This document shows, one piece after another, positions 1 through 9,421 of a stretch of DNA of 54,949 nucleotides (the stretch's first letter is position 1; every line of letters begins with the position of its first letter). Below the pieces are notes generated by a model. The model worked only from the letters and a program-made list of their open reading frames with translations. It did not search any database and had not been told where the DNA came from. Location: assembly GCF_008124625.1 (NCBI RefSeq), contig NZ_VNHM01000017.1, positions 1 through 54,949 of the forward strand, in the 5' to 3' direction. Made by a program: the position numbers and the translations under genes. The DNA is from Desulfallas thermosapovorans DSM 6562. GTDB taxonomy: Bacteria > Bacillota > Desulfotomaculia > Desulfotomaculales > Desulfallaceae.

Positions 1-288
1 CGTCCTTTTCATAATGTCAAACCCACACCAGTGGGATAGTAAAGGGGAATAAGCCAGGCACTTCACCAGTGATTTCGTGGTGGTTAGTCCCATAAGCTTC
101 TTTAACACCAGGGCGCAAAACAAAGCCTGTCTATCGTACCCCTTGCGTCCCGGACCGTTACAACTGGTATTAAGTTTAGCTATACCCCTACAGTCAATTT
201 GCTTGATAACCTGATAAACTTTATCGTTCTCATTAAAATTTTTTGCAAAAACCTCAAAGGGAAAAAGTACTCCTTCAAGAATATACAT
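1..288 (-). CDS. Transposase, N-terminal 96 codons (continues beyond left edge)
   Basis: An open frame starts at ATG 288-286 and stays open to base 1, so the C-terminal part lies outside the window. The protein begins MYILEGVLFPFEVFAKNF and contains GPGRKGYDRQALFCALVLKK followed by a KLMGLTTTKSLV stretch. That arrangement (a G-R-x-G-Y-D segment then a helical LLLK-x-LxGLS-like segment) is typical of the N-terminal domain of IS1182/IS4-type DDE transposases. The DDE catalytic residues would be downstream and cannot be seen. A ribosome binding site (gaggtga) lies 9-10 bases before the ATG, inside a long inverted repeat. I cannot tell whether the element is intact. Confidence 0.72.
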   Translation of the reverse strand, partial: MYILEGVLFPFEVFAKNFNENDKVYQVIKQIDCRGIAKLNTSCNGPGRKGYDRQALFCALVLKKLMGLTTTKSLVKCLAYSPLLSHWCGFDIMKRT

Positions 289-293
289 TATAG

Positions 294-362
294 GGTTTCA
301 CCTCGCTTGTATGTTATTTGTAGGGGTACAAAGAACATTTCTACAAGCAAAGAGGTGAAACC
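294..362. repeat. Imperfect inverted repeat covering the transposase ribosome binding site
   Basis: The arm at 294-311 (GGTTTCACCTCGCTTGTA) is complementary to 342-362 (TACAAGC, three extra bases, GAGGTGAAACC), giving about 18 pairs. The left arm contains the Shine-Dalgarno sequence of the minus-strand transposase. In a transcript entering from outside the element the hairpin would hide the ribosome binding site, a strategy known for IS10 and IS50. It could instead be part of the element's terminal repeat. Confidence 0.6.
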
Positions 363-738
363 TTTTCATTTTGGTAATATTTAAGAGATATTTGTGATTT
401 TTAGTTTTGGGTAAACGGTTTTTCCTGGCTTCTTAAGCCAGTGTTATACATGGGCTGGGAATTATGCAATTGGCTCGTAAACTATTTTATCCACGTCTAC
501 ATCCTTCGCCAGGAACAAGTTGTATCAAAGCAAGTAAAACTGCCATTAAATTATTTATTATTAAAATGGCTTTTGTGCCGTTATTTGGCATTGAATGAGA
601 GCTCATTCATTAAACGGGTAATAACATACTATCCATAATTTATTATTTATTCAGTTTAAGGCAAAACCAGGTATTCTGTCAATACATAACCCGGTTATAG
701 CGGCCAATTCCCGCCCGCAAAAACCCCGGGTACAGGAT
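363..738. other. Gene-free AT-rich stretch
   Basis: I see no convincing gene here. A 65-codon plus-strand frame (441-638) has no ribosome binding site and resembles no protein I know. A perfect small palindrome CTGGCTTCTTAAGCCAG sits at 425-441 and has no T-run. The stretch lies between the transposase start and the end of addA. Confidence 0.5.
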
Positions 739-805
739 TCAAAGAAAGCGGGCAGCCGCGGGGACACCCCAAAGGCACCCCCGCCATACCATCCATCGCC
801 TACCA

Positions 806-3800
806 TCACCGGCCGGCTTCATAAACCCGCCCTTGTTTGTACACCAGGGCATCGCCGCCGAAAAACATGTATAAAAAAGCGTCCGACACCCGCCGTCCGG
901 TGATACTTTCCGCCGCCCGGATATATAAATCAAGCTGGTTTTGGTAGCGCCGGGCTGTTTGCAGCAGCGTGGCCGGGGTATAGCGATCCGTTTTATAGTC
1001 TACCAGCAGCAGGCTTTCCCCCTCATCCGCCAGGCAGTCAATAATTCCCTGTACCAGCACGGTTTCACCGTTATCATCCTTCGCCTCCACCCAGGGATAG
1101 ACCATTTGTGCCGGCAGAGCCAGGGTAAAGGGAAGTTCCCGGTAAACATGACTGCTCTGTAATATCCTTTGCCCCAAGGGGCCGCTCCAAAAGCGGGCCA
1201 CGGTTTCCGGGGGCACCGCCGCAGCCTGGTCCCGGGTGATTTTTTCCTGCTCCACCATGGCAGCCATCTGTTCGGCCACACCGTCCACATCCAGCTTCCC
1301 CCCCAGGTCCAGCAACTGTAGAACCAAGTGCAGGGCCTGGCCCCGCTCGGCGGGGGTGAGACCGGAGCTCTTTTGGACAAACAGGGGTCTTTCCACCATG
1401 CTGCTTTGGAAGTCCCGGTACAATTCCCGGTCCCGGTCCGGGTCGCCGGGTATTGACATGGCCCTTTTCAAGCCGGTTACAGTGGCCCGGGCCGCCAGGC
1501 CCTGCCAGTGTTGATGTGGGTAGCGCCATTCCAGGCGAGCCTCCACCTCCCCCTTCCAGGGGCTTTCTCCGGGAACGGGCTCCAGCCGGCGCACGTGTTC
1601 CATGTGGGCGACGGCGGGCAACGCCCCGGATTGCCGCTGCCGGGTACAATCATCCTGGATAAACACCCGCCAGCTGGAAGAATCATTGAAAATACCCGGA
1701 GGCACCGGTTCCGCTGCTCCCGTCTTTCCCGTTACCGGCAAGGGATTGCCTGCCATACCGGCCAGTTCCCGAACCGGCGCACCGTCCCGGTGCCTGGCCA
1801 GCGCCGGGCACAGCCAGTCCAGGTAGTGGGCTGCGCCGGCGGTGAGCCAGGGAGGCAGTTGCTTCCCGGTAACGCCCACCGCAGCACACCACCGGGCGGC
1901 ACATTCCTGTAAACGGCGCACCGCCCCCACCAGAATCAACCTTTCCCTGGCCCTGGTCATGGCCACATATAGTACCCGCATTTCTTCGGCCAGCGCCTCG
2001 GCCCGCAGTTTTTCCCGCACGGCCAGCTTGGCCACCGTAGGGTAGGCTATGCGTTTTTCCACATCCACCAGTTGCGGACCCAGCCCCAGGTTACGGTGCA
2101 TCAGCATGGTTTTATTTAAATCCATCAGGTTAAACCTTTTACCCAGCCCGGCCACAATTACCACCGGAAACTCCAGCCCCTTGCTTTTGTGAATGCTCAT
2201 GATCCGCACCACATTTTCATTTTCCCCCAGGGCCCGGGCCGCCCCCATATCACCGCTGTTGTCTCGGATACGCTCAATAAAGCGCATGAAGCGGAACAAA
2301 CCCCGGTAAGCCGTGGCCTCATACTGCCGGGCCCGGTGATACAGCGCCCGCAGGTTGGCCTGGCGCTGGCTGCCGCCCGGCAGGCCGCCCACAAAATCAT
2401 AATAGCCGGTTTCCCGGTACAAAGCCCAAAGCAGCTCGGCCAGGCTGCCCCGGCGGGCCATGGTGCGCCAGCCATCCAACCGCTGCAAAAACCGGGTCAG
2501 CCGCTCCGCCAGTTCCGGTGGGCCTGCCATGGTACTCATCACCACGGCCTCGTAAAAATCACCCGGGCCACCGTGCACCCTGATTTGAGCCAGGTCCTCG
2601 GAGTCAAAACCCGCCAGGGGGGAACGGAGCACGGCCGCCAGCGACACATCCTGGCGCGGGTTATCGATAATTTGGAGCAGCGCCAGCATGGTCTCCACCT
2701 CGGTGGCCTCAAAATAACCCGTGTTTAGCTCGGCATAGGCCGGTATACTCAGCCTGCCGAATTCCTCCACAAATATATTGGCCCGGCCGGTGGTGGCCCG
2801 GAGCAGCACCACCACATCCCGGTAAGTTAGCGGCCGGTATCCCTTTTCCCGGTCATATACCGGAAAACCCTCCTCCACCAGCCGGGTGATTCGCTGCGCC
2901 ACAGCCCGGGCCTCCAGTTGCAGGGCATCCAAATCCTCCTCGGGCTCCGGTCCGGCATCCTCATCACCTTCGCCGGTGGATTCGTCCCCGCCGGCACCGG
3001 CCGCACCGGGACCCGCCGGTATCTCTATCAGGTGCAGTTCCACCGCTTCAGTTTCCTCCACCTGCCCCGGCTCCTTCATCCGGGGGGGATACTCGGCCCC
3101 GCACGCCAGCTCGGCCCGGGCATCATAAACCATTTCACCCACCGCGGGGCTCATAATCTGCCGGAAGATAAAATTGACTGCATCCACCACCCCCCGGCGG
3201 CTGCGGAAGTTACGGGCCAGGTCAACCAGCCTGCCTGTACCGTCACCGGCGGCAAACCGGTGGTATTTATCCATGAACAAACCGGGTTCGGCCAGCCGGA
3301 ACCGGTAAATACTCTGCTTGACATCGCCCACCATGAACAAACCCGGCCCGGTTTGCCCGCCGCCGGCCACCAGGCTTAAAATACTCTCCTGCACTGCATT
3401 GATGTCCTGGTACTCGTCCACCAGCACCTCAGCGAAACGTTCCCTTAGTTCCATGGCCACGGCGGAAGGGCGCAGCACTTCATCGCCGCCGTCCTTGCCA
3501 CCGGCATGTAAAGCATCCTCAACCACGTCACTGGCACTGGCATTGGGGGCATCCCCGTTACCACCAGCAGCGGTGTTTTCCTGTAAAACCTGCAGTGCAT
3601 AATGCTCCAGGTCATTAAAATCCACTATCCCGCGGGCCAGTTTAGCCCGCCGGTACTGCTCCCCGAATTGTTCCACCAGTTCCGCCATTGTCCCCAAAAG
3701 GGGCGCCATCTGCCGCATTTCATCAAGCAGCTGCGCCGCCGGGCGGTTAAAATAACGGCCCCGTATTTTCTGCACCCGGTTCTTAGCGTTATCCCGCAGC

Positions 3801-4714
3801 TTTTTAACGGTTGTTTTTAAATCCTCATCCGCTTCACCCTTTTTACAACTGGCCAGTTTACTGAATACCGTTGCGTTAAACTGCCGGTATAGCTTGTCCC
3901 AGCCCGAGGCAGCCGCCCGGAGCAAGTCATCCACCAGCAGCACATCCTCCTTAAGGGCGGCCAGGTACGGCCCCGGTCCCCCGGGCCGGCCGGCCAGGTG
4001 CACGGCCCGCTCCAACAAGTCCCGCACACCGGCCAGCTCGTTGGCAATACTTTCTTTTAAAATGTTAAACCAGGGTAAATCGTCCGGTGCCGCATCCCGG
4101 GCCAGGTTGAACCAACCGGGCAACCGGCGCAGCCACTGTCCGGGCCGGGGTGTGCTGCGGGAAAACCTGTATAACTCCAGCACCAGTTCCTGCAGTCCGG
4201 TATCATCAAGCCGGCCTCCGTAGCAGTCCGCCAGGGCCAGAAAATGCCTGTCGTTGGCAGCAAACCGGCTTTCAAAAAGCTCCTCCAGCACATCCAGCTG
4301 CAGCAAAGCAGCTTCAGCCTCATCGGCCACCCGGAAAGCCGGGTCCAGCTCCAGGCGGTAAAAATGCTGCCGGACCAGTTCTAGGCAAAAGGAGTGCATG
4401 GTGCTGATACTGGCCCGCTGCAGTAAAGCCAGCTGGCGGCGCAGCAGCCCCGAGCCCGGCTCACTTTCCAGGGCCCGGTTGATGGCCAGGCCAATGCGCT
4501 CGCGCATTTCCGCAGCCGCCGCGTTGGTGAAGGTAACCACCAGCAGGCGGTCCACATCCACCGGGTCCGCCGGATCGGTAATGCGCCTGATAATACGCTC
4601 CACCAGAACGGCGGTTTTACCCGCCCCCGCCGCTGCCGCCACCAGCATCCGGCGGTCCCGGCCGGTGATGGCGTCAAGTTGTTCTTGAGTCCACCTTTCA
4701 GTCATTTGCAACAC
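806..4714 (-). CDS. addA: ATP-dependent helicase/nuclease subunit A
   Basis: AddA is the 3'-5' helicase plus nuclease subunit of AddAB, the Firmicutes counterpart of RecBCD that processes double-strand breaks for RecA loading. The 1302-residue length fits the family. UvrD-type motifs are present in order: Walker A AAAGAGKTAVLVERI near residue 30, Walker B VDEYQDINAVQES near 435, GDVKQSIYRFR near 470, ARNFRSRRGVVDAV near 505, SIHKSKGLEFPVV and YVAMTRARERL in the second helicase half. The RecB-type nuclease signature LLLVDYKTDRY lies about 45 residues from the C-terminus. The ORF begins 17 bases inside the end of addB, indicating translational coupling. The gene is markedly GC-rich compared with the men operon. 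Confidence 0.96.
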   Translation of the reverse strand: MLQMTERWTQEQLDAITGRDRRMLVAAAAGAGKTAVLVERIIRRITDPADPVDVDRLLVVTFTNAAAAEMRERIGLAINRALESEPGSGLLRRQLALLQRASISTMHSFCLELVRQHFYRLELDPAFRVADEAEAALLQLDVLEELFESRFAANDRHFLALADCYGGRLDDTGLQELVLELYRFSRSTPRPGQWLRRLPGWFNLARDAAPDDLPWFNILKESIANELAGVRDLLERAVHLAGRPGGPGPYLAALKEDVLLVDDLLRAAASGWDKLYRQFNATVFSKLASCKKGEADEDLKTTVKKLRDNAKNRVQKIRGRYFNRPAAQLLDEMRQMAPLLGTMAELVEQFGEQYRRAKLARGIVDFNDLEHYALQVLQENTAAGGNGDAPNASASDVVEDALHAGGKDGGDEVLRPSAVAMELRERFAEVLVDEYQDINAVQESILSLVAGGGQTGPGLFMVGDVKQSIYRFRLAEPGLFMDKYHRFAAGDGTGRLVDLARNFRSRRGVVDAVNFIFRQIMSPAVGEMVYDARAELACGAEYPPRMKEPGQVEETEAVELHLIEIPAGPGAAGAGGDESTGEGDEDAGPEPEEDLDALQLEARAVAQRITRLVEEGFPVYDREKGYRPLTYRDVVVLLRATTGRANIFVEEFGRLSIPAYAELNTGYFEATEVETMLALLQIIDNPRQDVSLAAVLRSPLAGFDSEDLAQIRVHGGPGDFYEAVVMSTMAGPPELAERLTRFLQRLDGWRTMARRGSLAELLWALYRETGYYDFVGGLPGGSQRQANLRALYHRARQYEATAYRGLFRFMRFIERIRDNSGDMGAARALGENENVVRIMSIHKSKGLEFPVVIVAGLGKRFNLMDLNKTMLMHRNLGLGPQLVDVEKRIAYPTVAKLAVREKLRAEALAEEMRVLYVAMTRARERLILVGAVRRLQECAARWCAAVGVTGKQLPPWLTAGAAHYLDWLCPALARHRDGAPVRELAGMAGNPLPVTGKTGAAEPVPPGIFNDSSSWRVFIQDDCTRQRQSGALPAVAHMEHVRRLEPVPGESPWKGEVEARLEWRYPHQHWQGLAARATVTGLKRAMSIPGDPDRDRELYRDFQSSMVERPLFVQKSSGLTPAERGQALHLVLQLLDLGGKLDVDGVAEQMAAMVEQEKITRDQAAAVPPETVARFWSGPLGQRILQSSHVYRELPFTLALPAQMVYPWVEAKDDNGETVLVQGIIDCLADEGESLLLVDYKTDRYTPATLLQTARRYQNQLDLYIRAAESITGRRVSDAFLYMFFGGDALVYKQGRVYEAGR

Positions 4715-7700
4715 CCGCCTCCTCCCCCAACCGTTCCTTAATACGCAGCCAGACCAGGGCGTCCTTTTCCGGTGTAATGATCCGAAATGCGTTGTCCGGC
4801 AGCAGCAAGTCGAACTGGCATACCGGCTTGTAAGAGCAAAATCGACAATAACGAAACTCCCCCTGCCGGTATGGACTGATATCCTTGACTCCGGCCATGA
4901 TATCTTCGCCGGTAACGGCCAACTGGTGTCGCAGGTAAGCCCTCAGCAGCGCGAATTGTTCATGATCCAGCACCGCGGAGCGGGCGGAAAGGGTACCGTC
5001 CTTTTTAATACCCACCGGCAATAGATCCGAAGCGGATCCGGCCAGGCCGTCCATCAGCCGCACCAGTGCGGGTTCGGCCAGCAGTAAACCCTTCATTTTC
5101 AGTTGTTTTAAGAGCAGCCTTTCGGCCTCTTCACCCGCCAGGGGTGTACCGTCCGTCTGCAGCAGCGGCTCGGCAATGCGGTAATACAGTACGGCCCCGG
5201 GCAGCCCCTGCTCCCCCACCAGTTTCCGGGAGTGGGCCAGCGCAACCTCCAGGTAGGTAAGCAACTGCAGCTTGAGCCCGTGCCAGATATCACTTAATTT
5301 AATAGTGGTAACACCGGATTTATAATCAATGATCCGCAGGTACAATATGTCTTCACTGCGTGCCGCATCCACCCGGTCAATGCGACCGGTGAGCACCATC
5401 TCGTCACCGCCGGGCAGGCTGAACACCACGCCGGGCAATTCCCCGCCGGGGCCAAAGGCCAGTTCCAGCCCCACGGGCCGGAAACGGCCGCGCCGGGCAT
5501 GCTCGCCCAACACCAGCGCCGAGCGCTGCACAACCCGCTTTAACCTGCCCGTCAGGTAACGGTGCCGGGCGGAACTGAGCAGTATTTCACTCTGCAGCCG
5601 CGGGGCCAGCATGTCCACCACCTGGCCGGCCAGTTCCCGGCACCGGTCCGGGGGAAGTTCACCCCAGTCCAAACCATCCTCCTGCAAACGCTGGGCAAAC
5701 AATTTGAGGGCGGCATGAAAAAACTGTCCCGTATCCGGTGCCTGCAGCCGAAATACCGCCCTGTCCTTGAGCCGCAGCCCGTGGGACAGAAAATGGGCAA
5801 AGGGGCAGGAACGGAATTTCTCCAGGCCGGACACACCGGTCCTAAAAGGCTGGCCGTAAAGGCGCCGGGCCAGCGACCGGGGCAGCCGGCCTTCCCGGTT
5901 GCGGTAAAACAGGCTTTCCATCACCCGGACAAACAGGGGATCATCATGGTTATTCCGGGCAAACCAATTGTACACGTCCCACCACAGCGGTTCTACCGGC
6001 CGCCCGGCCCCGGCATCGCGCAAGCGCCCGGCCAGGTAGGTCAAACAGCGGCCCGGATGGGCAACAAAGCCCAGGTCCGCCGCCGGGTCCGCCCCCGGTT
6101 CCTGCTGCCATGTCCCTTCCTCCAGGTGGGGAAATATCTCCCGCACCCGGTGTATCACCGGTGAGGGGCGCAGCGCCCGTCCCTCATCATCGGCCAGGGG
6201 ATAGGACAGCACCAGCCGCTCCGAGGCGCGGGTCAGGGCCTGGTAAACCATGTACTGCTCGTCGAAAACCCGCCGCCGCACTCCAGGGGCCAGGGGCAGC
6301 CCGCTTTCCAGCAATCGCTCCCGTTCGGACTCGGTAAAGATACCCTGTTCGGATAACCGGGCCGGCAGCACCCCATCGTTGACACCGGGGATAAAGGCGG
6401 CCCGTACTGCGGGACTACGGGAGCGATCCAGTGATCCCACTATCACCTGGTCAAGCCCCGGGGGGATCAAACCAAGGCGCAGAGCGGACAAGCCGGATTC
6501 CAAAACAACAGCGTACTGGTCCAAGGGCAGCTCTTCCTCGCCCAGCGCCTCTACCACCTCGTCCAGCAAAGTAACCAGGTCCTTCCATATCTGCTGGTGT
6601 TCCCTGGCCTCCTCCAACCTTCCTTCCTCACCGGCCAGCAAGGCCCAGCGTTCCAATTGTTCAGGCACGTGCAATTGCACAAGCAAGTCATAAAGCGCCC
6701 CGGTATAGCCCGCCACCGTGGCACCGTCCTGCACAGCCCGGTAAAAACCGGCCAGGGCGGTCACGGCGGAGTACCGGATACCGTTAATTTCCTCCAGGAA
6801 TTGTTTTTCCTGCTCCACAGGCTCCACATCGGCCTCCAAGGTTAACCGGCGGCGATACATCCAGGGTTTGTCGTCAAACCAGCGACTACCCCGAATGCCG
6901 TGCTCCAACACGTAGTTTTCCAGCAGGTCAACTTCCTCCCGGCTCACCGGGACAAGATCGGTTTTCAGGTAACGGAACACGGCATCACAGGGCCAGTCCC
7001 CGGCCACGGTTTCCAGCGCGGCCCGAATCAGTTCCACCACGGGATGATGCAATACCGTGCGCTTGTGATCCAGGAAAAAGGGGATCCCGTAATCCGTAAA
7101 GACTGCTTCAATCAAACCGGCATACAAATCAACTTCCCGCAGCAACACCACAATGTCCCGCCAGCGATAACCCCGGTCACGGCACAGGTGGATAATCTCC
7201 CGGGCCATTCCCTCCACCTCCGCCCGGCGGTCGGCAGCAACCACGACACTGACGTCCCGGGCCGGCTCTTTGCCACCCCGGTTTTCCACCGCACCGGGTG
7301 GCGGCGTTTTCTCACCCTCCGCTCCCGGTGCACCACCGGCCCGGTGATCGAACAACACCCGTTCCAAATAGGCCAGGTGCGGGGAAACGAACCGGGGAGG
7401 CGCCTCATTTTCGGCAACTGGCACCCGGTAAACCGGCAGCCCCATCCTTTGGGCCATGCTGTTCAATACACAGAACGTCTCCCACACCGGGTAGAAAGGG
7501 TCGGTTTCAGAGACGTCCCGGTCCAGCTGACCGGGGCTTAAACACAAGGCCACATTAATACCCCTGGTATGCCGCAGCAGTGCCTCCAGCACGGCATATT
7601 CCCGGGGTGTAAAACCGGTAAATCCATCCACCCAGATATGGGCTCGGGACAGCCAGTTGGAATTCTTAATCCTATCCGCCGCCAGGGCCAGGTAATCATC

Positions 7701-8243
7701 GGGATCAATGAAACGATTCTGCAAAAAATATGTATAGTCATTGAAAATCAACTGCAAATCCCTCAATTTGTCCAACAGCAACCCGGTGTCCCCCACTCGC
7801 TCAAAACCGGCCAGGCAGCGCCCCAGGTCCTCTGGTGCCACCCGGTAGGTTTTCATTTCCCCCAGCGCCCGGGCCAGCTTGTCTACAAAACCGGGCAGGC
7901 GGGCCGCCCGGCCAAATACCCGCAGATCGCCCAGTCTTCTTTCCAGCAGCCGTCTCAACACCATCCGCTTGCCCATTTCCCCCAGGGGCAGCCGGGTGGC
8001 ACCGCCCACCTCCTGCAGCACCCGGTGAGCCAGGCGATTAAAGCCCAGCACCTGGGCCCGTATAAAGCCCCCTGTACCCGTGACCCGGGCCAAAGCCCGC
8101 TCTGTTTGAAAGGAAACCTGCTCGGGCACCAGCATAATTAAAGGCGCGCCCAAAGGCCGGCGCTCCAGTTCCCGGTTTATTTCCCGCAGGCAAAGGGATG
8201 TTTTACCGGCCCCTGCCCGTCCCGTAATCAACCTTAAATACAA
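4698..8243 (-). CDS. addB: ATP-dependent helicase/deoxyribonuclease subunit B
   Basis: AddB is the second AddAB subunit, with a degenerate helicase fold, Chi recognition and a C-terminal nuclease. The protein starts MYLRLITGRAGAGKTSLC, a Walker A at residues 8-16, and at 1181 residues it has normal family length. The RecB-like nuclease core appears as RIIDYKSG near residue 975. The iron-sulfur cysteines that clamp the nuclease domain are visible as FRSCPFAHFLSHGL near residue 810 and YCRFCSYKPVCQFD near the C-terminus (CxxC and CxxxxxC). It is first in a two-gene operon and overlaps addA by 17 bases. Confidence 0.96.
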   Translation of the reverse strand: MYLRLITGRAGAGKTSLCLREINRELERRPLGAPLIMLVPEQVSFQTERALARVTGTGGFIRAQVLGFNRLAHRVLQEVGGATRLPLGEMGKRMVLRRLLERRLGDLRVFGRAARLPGFVDKLARALGEMKTYRVAPEDLGRCLAGFERVGDTGLLLDKLRDLQLIFNDYTYFLQNRFIDPDDYLALAADRIKNSNWLSRAHIWVDGFTGFTPREYAVLEALLRHTRGINVALCLSPGQLDRDVSETDPFYPVWETFCVLNSMAQRMGLPVYRVPVAENEAPPRFVSPHLAYLERVLFDHRAGGAPGAEGEKTPPPGAVENRGGKEPARDVSVVVAADRRAEVEGMAREIIHLCRDRGYRWRDIVVLLREVDLYAGLIEAVFTDYGIPFFLDHKRTVLHHPVVELIRAALETVAGDWPCDAVFRYLKTDLVPVSREEVDLLENYVLEHGIRGSRWFDDKPWMYRRRLTLEADVEPVEQEKQFLEEINGIRYSAVTALAGFYRAVQDGATVAGYTGALYDLLVQLHVPEQLERWALLAGEEGRLEEAREHQQIWKDLVTLLDEVVEALGEEELPLDQYAVVLESGLSALRLGLIPPGLDQVIVGSLDRSRSPAVRAAFIPGVNDGVLPARLSEQGIFTESERERLLESGLPLAPGVRRRVFDEQYMVYQALTRASERLVLSYPLADDEGRALRPSPVIHRVREIFPHLEEGTWQQEPGADPAADLGFVAHPGRCLTYLAGRLRDAGAGRPVEPLWWDVYNWFARNNHDDPLFVRVMESLFYRNREGRLPRSLARRLYGQPFRTGVSGLEKFRSCPFAHFLSHGLRLKDRAVFRLQAPDTGQFFHAALKLFAQRLQEDGLDWGELPPDRCRELAGQVVDMLAPRLQSEILLSSARHRYLTGRLKRVVQRSALVLGEHARRGRFRPVGLELAFGPGGELPGVVFSLPGGDEMVLTGRIDRVDAARSEDILYLRIIDYKSGVTTIKLSDIWHGLKLQLLTYLEVALAHSRKLVGEQGLPGAVLYYRIAEPLLQTDGTPLAGEEAERLLLKQLKMKGLLLAEPALVRLMDGLAGSASDLLPVGIKKDGTLSARSAVLDHEQFALLRAYLRHQLAVTGEDIMAGVKDISPYRQGEFRYCRFCSYKPVCQFDLLLPDNAFRIITPEKDALVWLRIKERLGEEAGVAND

Positions 8244-8276
8244 GCCTGTTAGCCTCCCTTGCCGGCAAATATATAA

Positions 8277-8300
8277 GGCCTTCGCAATTATGCGAAGGCC
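8277..8300. repeat. Perfect inverted repeat upstream of addB
   Basis: GGCCTTCGCA-ATTA-TGCGAAGGCC is a 10-bp perfect stem with a 4-base loop, 34-57 bases upstream of the addB start. No T-run follows on either strand, so I do not call it a terminator. It would form a hairpin in the addB 5' leader. Confidence 0.5.
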
Positions 8301-8616
8301 ATTAAAACTGTCTTTCCCACCGGGCCGTCACCCACCAGTTTTTTTATCAACCCACCTCTCCCAGGTGGGTGCCCGCCAATTGTTTTTGCCTTCCGCCCGT
8401 GGCGGCCTGGCATACACAACCGGACCTAAAAGCTCCCGTAATACATGTGTAGGTTAAAAAAACAAGGGGTCACGTACCAAGTAGGTAATATTATATTCTC
8501 ATAAAAATTTATCAAAAGCAATATTGACTTTTCAAAAAATCACTTTATTAAACCGCTAAAGATTTGTGTAATAAGGGCGGTTTTCCCAACTAACTTGCCC
8601 CGCACTTTGATAATGA

Positions 8617-8984
8617 AAAACCAGACTATGACTATAAGCGAGATTCTGTCTAGACAGTCATCTATCTAGGCGAGCATTGCTGCTCACCTCCCCCTTGCGG
8701 GGGTGCCCCTACCCGCAGCTCAAAGGCTGCCTATTTGGGTTGCACGCTGGTGGAGTTTACCCTTGCACTCACCGGTTGCCCGGTGACCTGGTTTCTGTGG
8801 CACTTTACAGCTACTTAAAACCCGGTGGGTTTCTTTGGCCGTCGTCAGGTCGCCCTGCCCCGGCTTGCGCCGGGCACCGTACTACACCAAATGTCCTTTG
8901 GACACCCGGTGTGCGTGTCTCGACTTTCCTCTACCGCCCGGCCTGTGCCCGCGCGGCAGCGACTGCCCGTCATACTCTGGTTTT
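8617..8984 (-). ncRNA. rnpB: RNase P RNA, class B-like
   Basis: This is the catalytic RNA of RNase P, which matures tRNA 5' ends. Read on the minus strand it shows CR-I as GAGGAAAGTC, then GTGCCACAGAAAC, GGGTAAACTCCACC, GCAACCCAAATAGG, CCTAGATAGATGACTGTC and the 3' motif GACAGAAT...CTTATAG. The two ends pair as helix P1: AACCAGAGTATGAC near the 5' end against GTCATAGTCTGGTT near the 3' end, with one mismatch. P4 is supported by compensating changes (CGAGA with TCTCG). Only one short hairpin (8769-8786) separates ACAGAAAC from GGGTAAACTCC, which matches the class B (Bacillus) plan rather than class A. Exact ends are set by P1 and could be off by a few bases. Confidence 0.93.
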
Positions 8985-9169
8985 ATTCAATATTCACATT
9001 ACGTAATTATAAACCAATTACCGCCTGTGTGCAAATGTAATATAAGGTATCTTCGCCGGCCATTACCGGCCACCTTTGTAGACATTGACTAACCGGACAC
9101 TTAAATGATACATTTAAGTAAACAGGTTGTATATCTATATTTATTGACATGGGGAGGGGGAAAATATCC

Positions 9170-9331
9170 ATGGATAACTGGACACCATTCTATATTTTTA
9201 TGGGTATAATGGCCGTAATCGGGGTTTTCTCCGGTATATTTGCCAAATCCATCAACGCAGCAATGGCCAATCTTGAATACTTCTCAACCGGCAAGGTAAC
9301 CGATCACCATCAATATATTCCATACGATTGA
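9170..9331 (+). CDS. Small single-pass membrane protein, 53 aa
   Basis: The ATG at 9170 follows a strong purine block (ggggagggggaa), so I prefer it to the in-frame ATG at 9149, which overlaps that block. The product starts MDNWTPFYIFMGIMAVIGVF; residues about 5-25 form one hydrophobic segment, followed by a polar tail ending HHQYIPYD. I do not recognise a family. A clear terminator follows, so the gene seems to be a single-gene unit. Function unknown. Confidence 0.65.
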   Translation: MDNWTPFYIFMGIMAVIGVFSGIFAKSINAAMANLEYFSTGKVTDHHQYIPYD

Positions 9332-9356
9332 TTTAATTTAAGTCTTAAGAAGCAGG

Positions 9357-9403
9357 CGGTTTTACCGTTCCCAGGTTGGAAACGGCAAAACCGTTCTTTT
9401 TTT
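9357..9403 (+). terminator. Rho-independent terminator of the small membrane protein gene
   Basis: The stem CGGTTTTaCCGTT pairs with AACGGcAAAACCG around a short loop and is followed by TTCTTTTTTT. Confidence 0.85.
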
Positions 9404-9421
9404 CAGCGTTCCATACATCCA

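Noticed and set aside
441-638. 65-codon plus-strand open frame
   Set aside because: No ribosome binding site, no recognisable protein, AT-rich chance composition.
8617-8984. Loss of conserved regions II and III (specificity domain) from the RNase P RNA
   Set aside because: The absence of AGGGTGAAA and GGTAAGAG looks striking against class A, but class B RNAs such as that of Bacillus have the same short hairpin arrangement at this point.
8677-9092. Three overlapping plus-strand open frames of 70-110 codons
   Set aside because: They lie antisense to the RNase P RNA, have no ribosome binding sites and resemble no protein.
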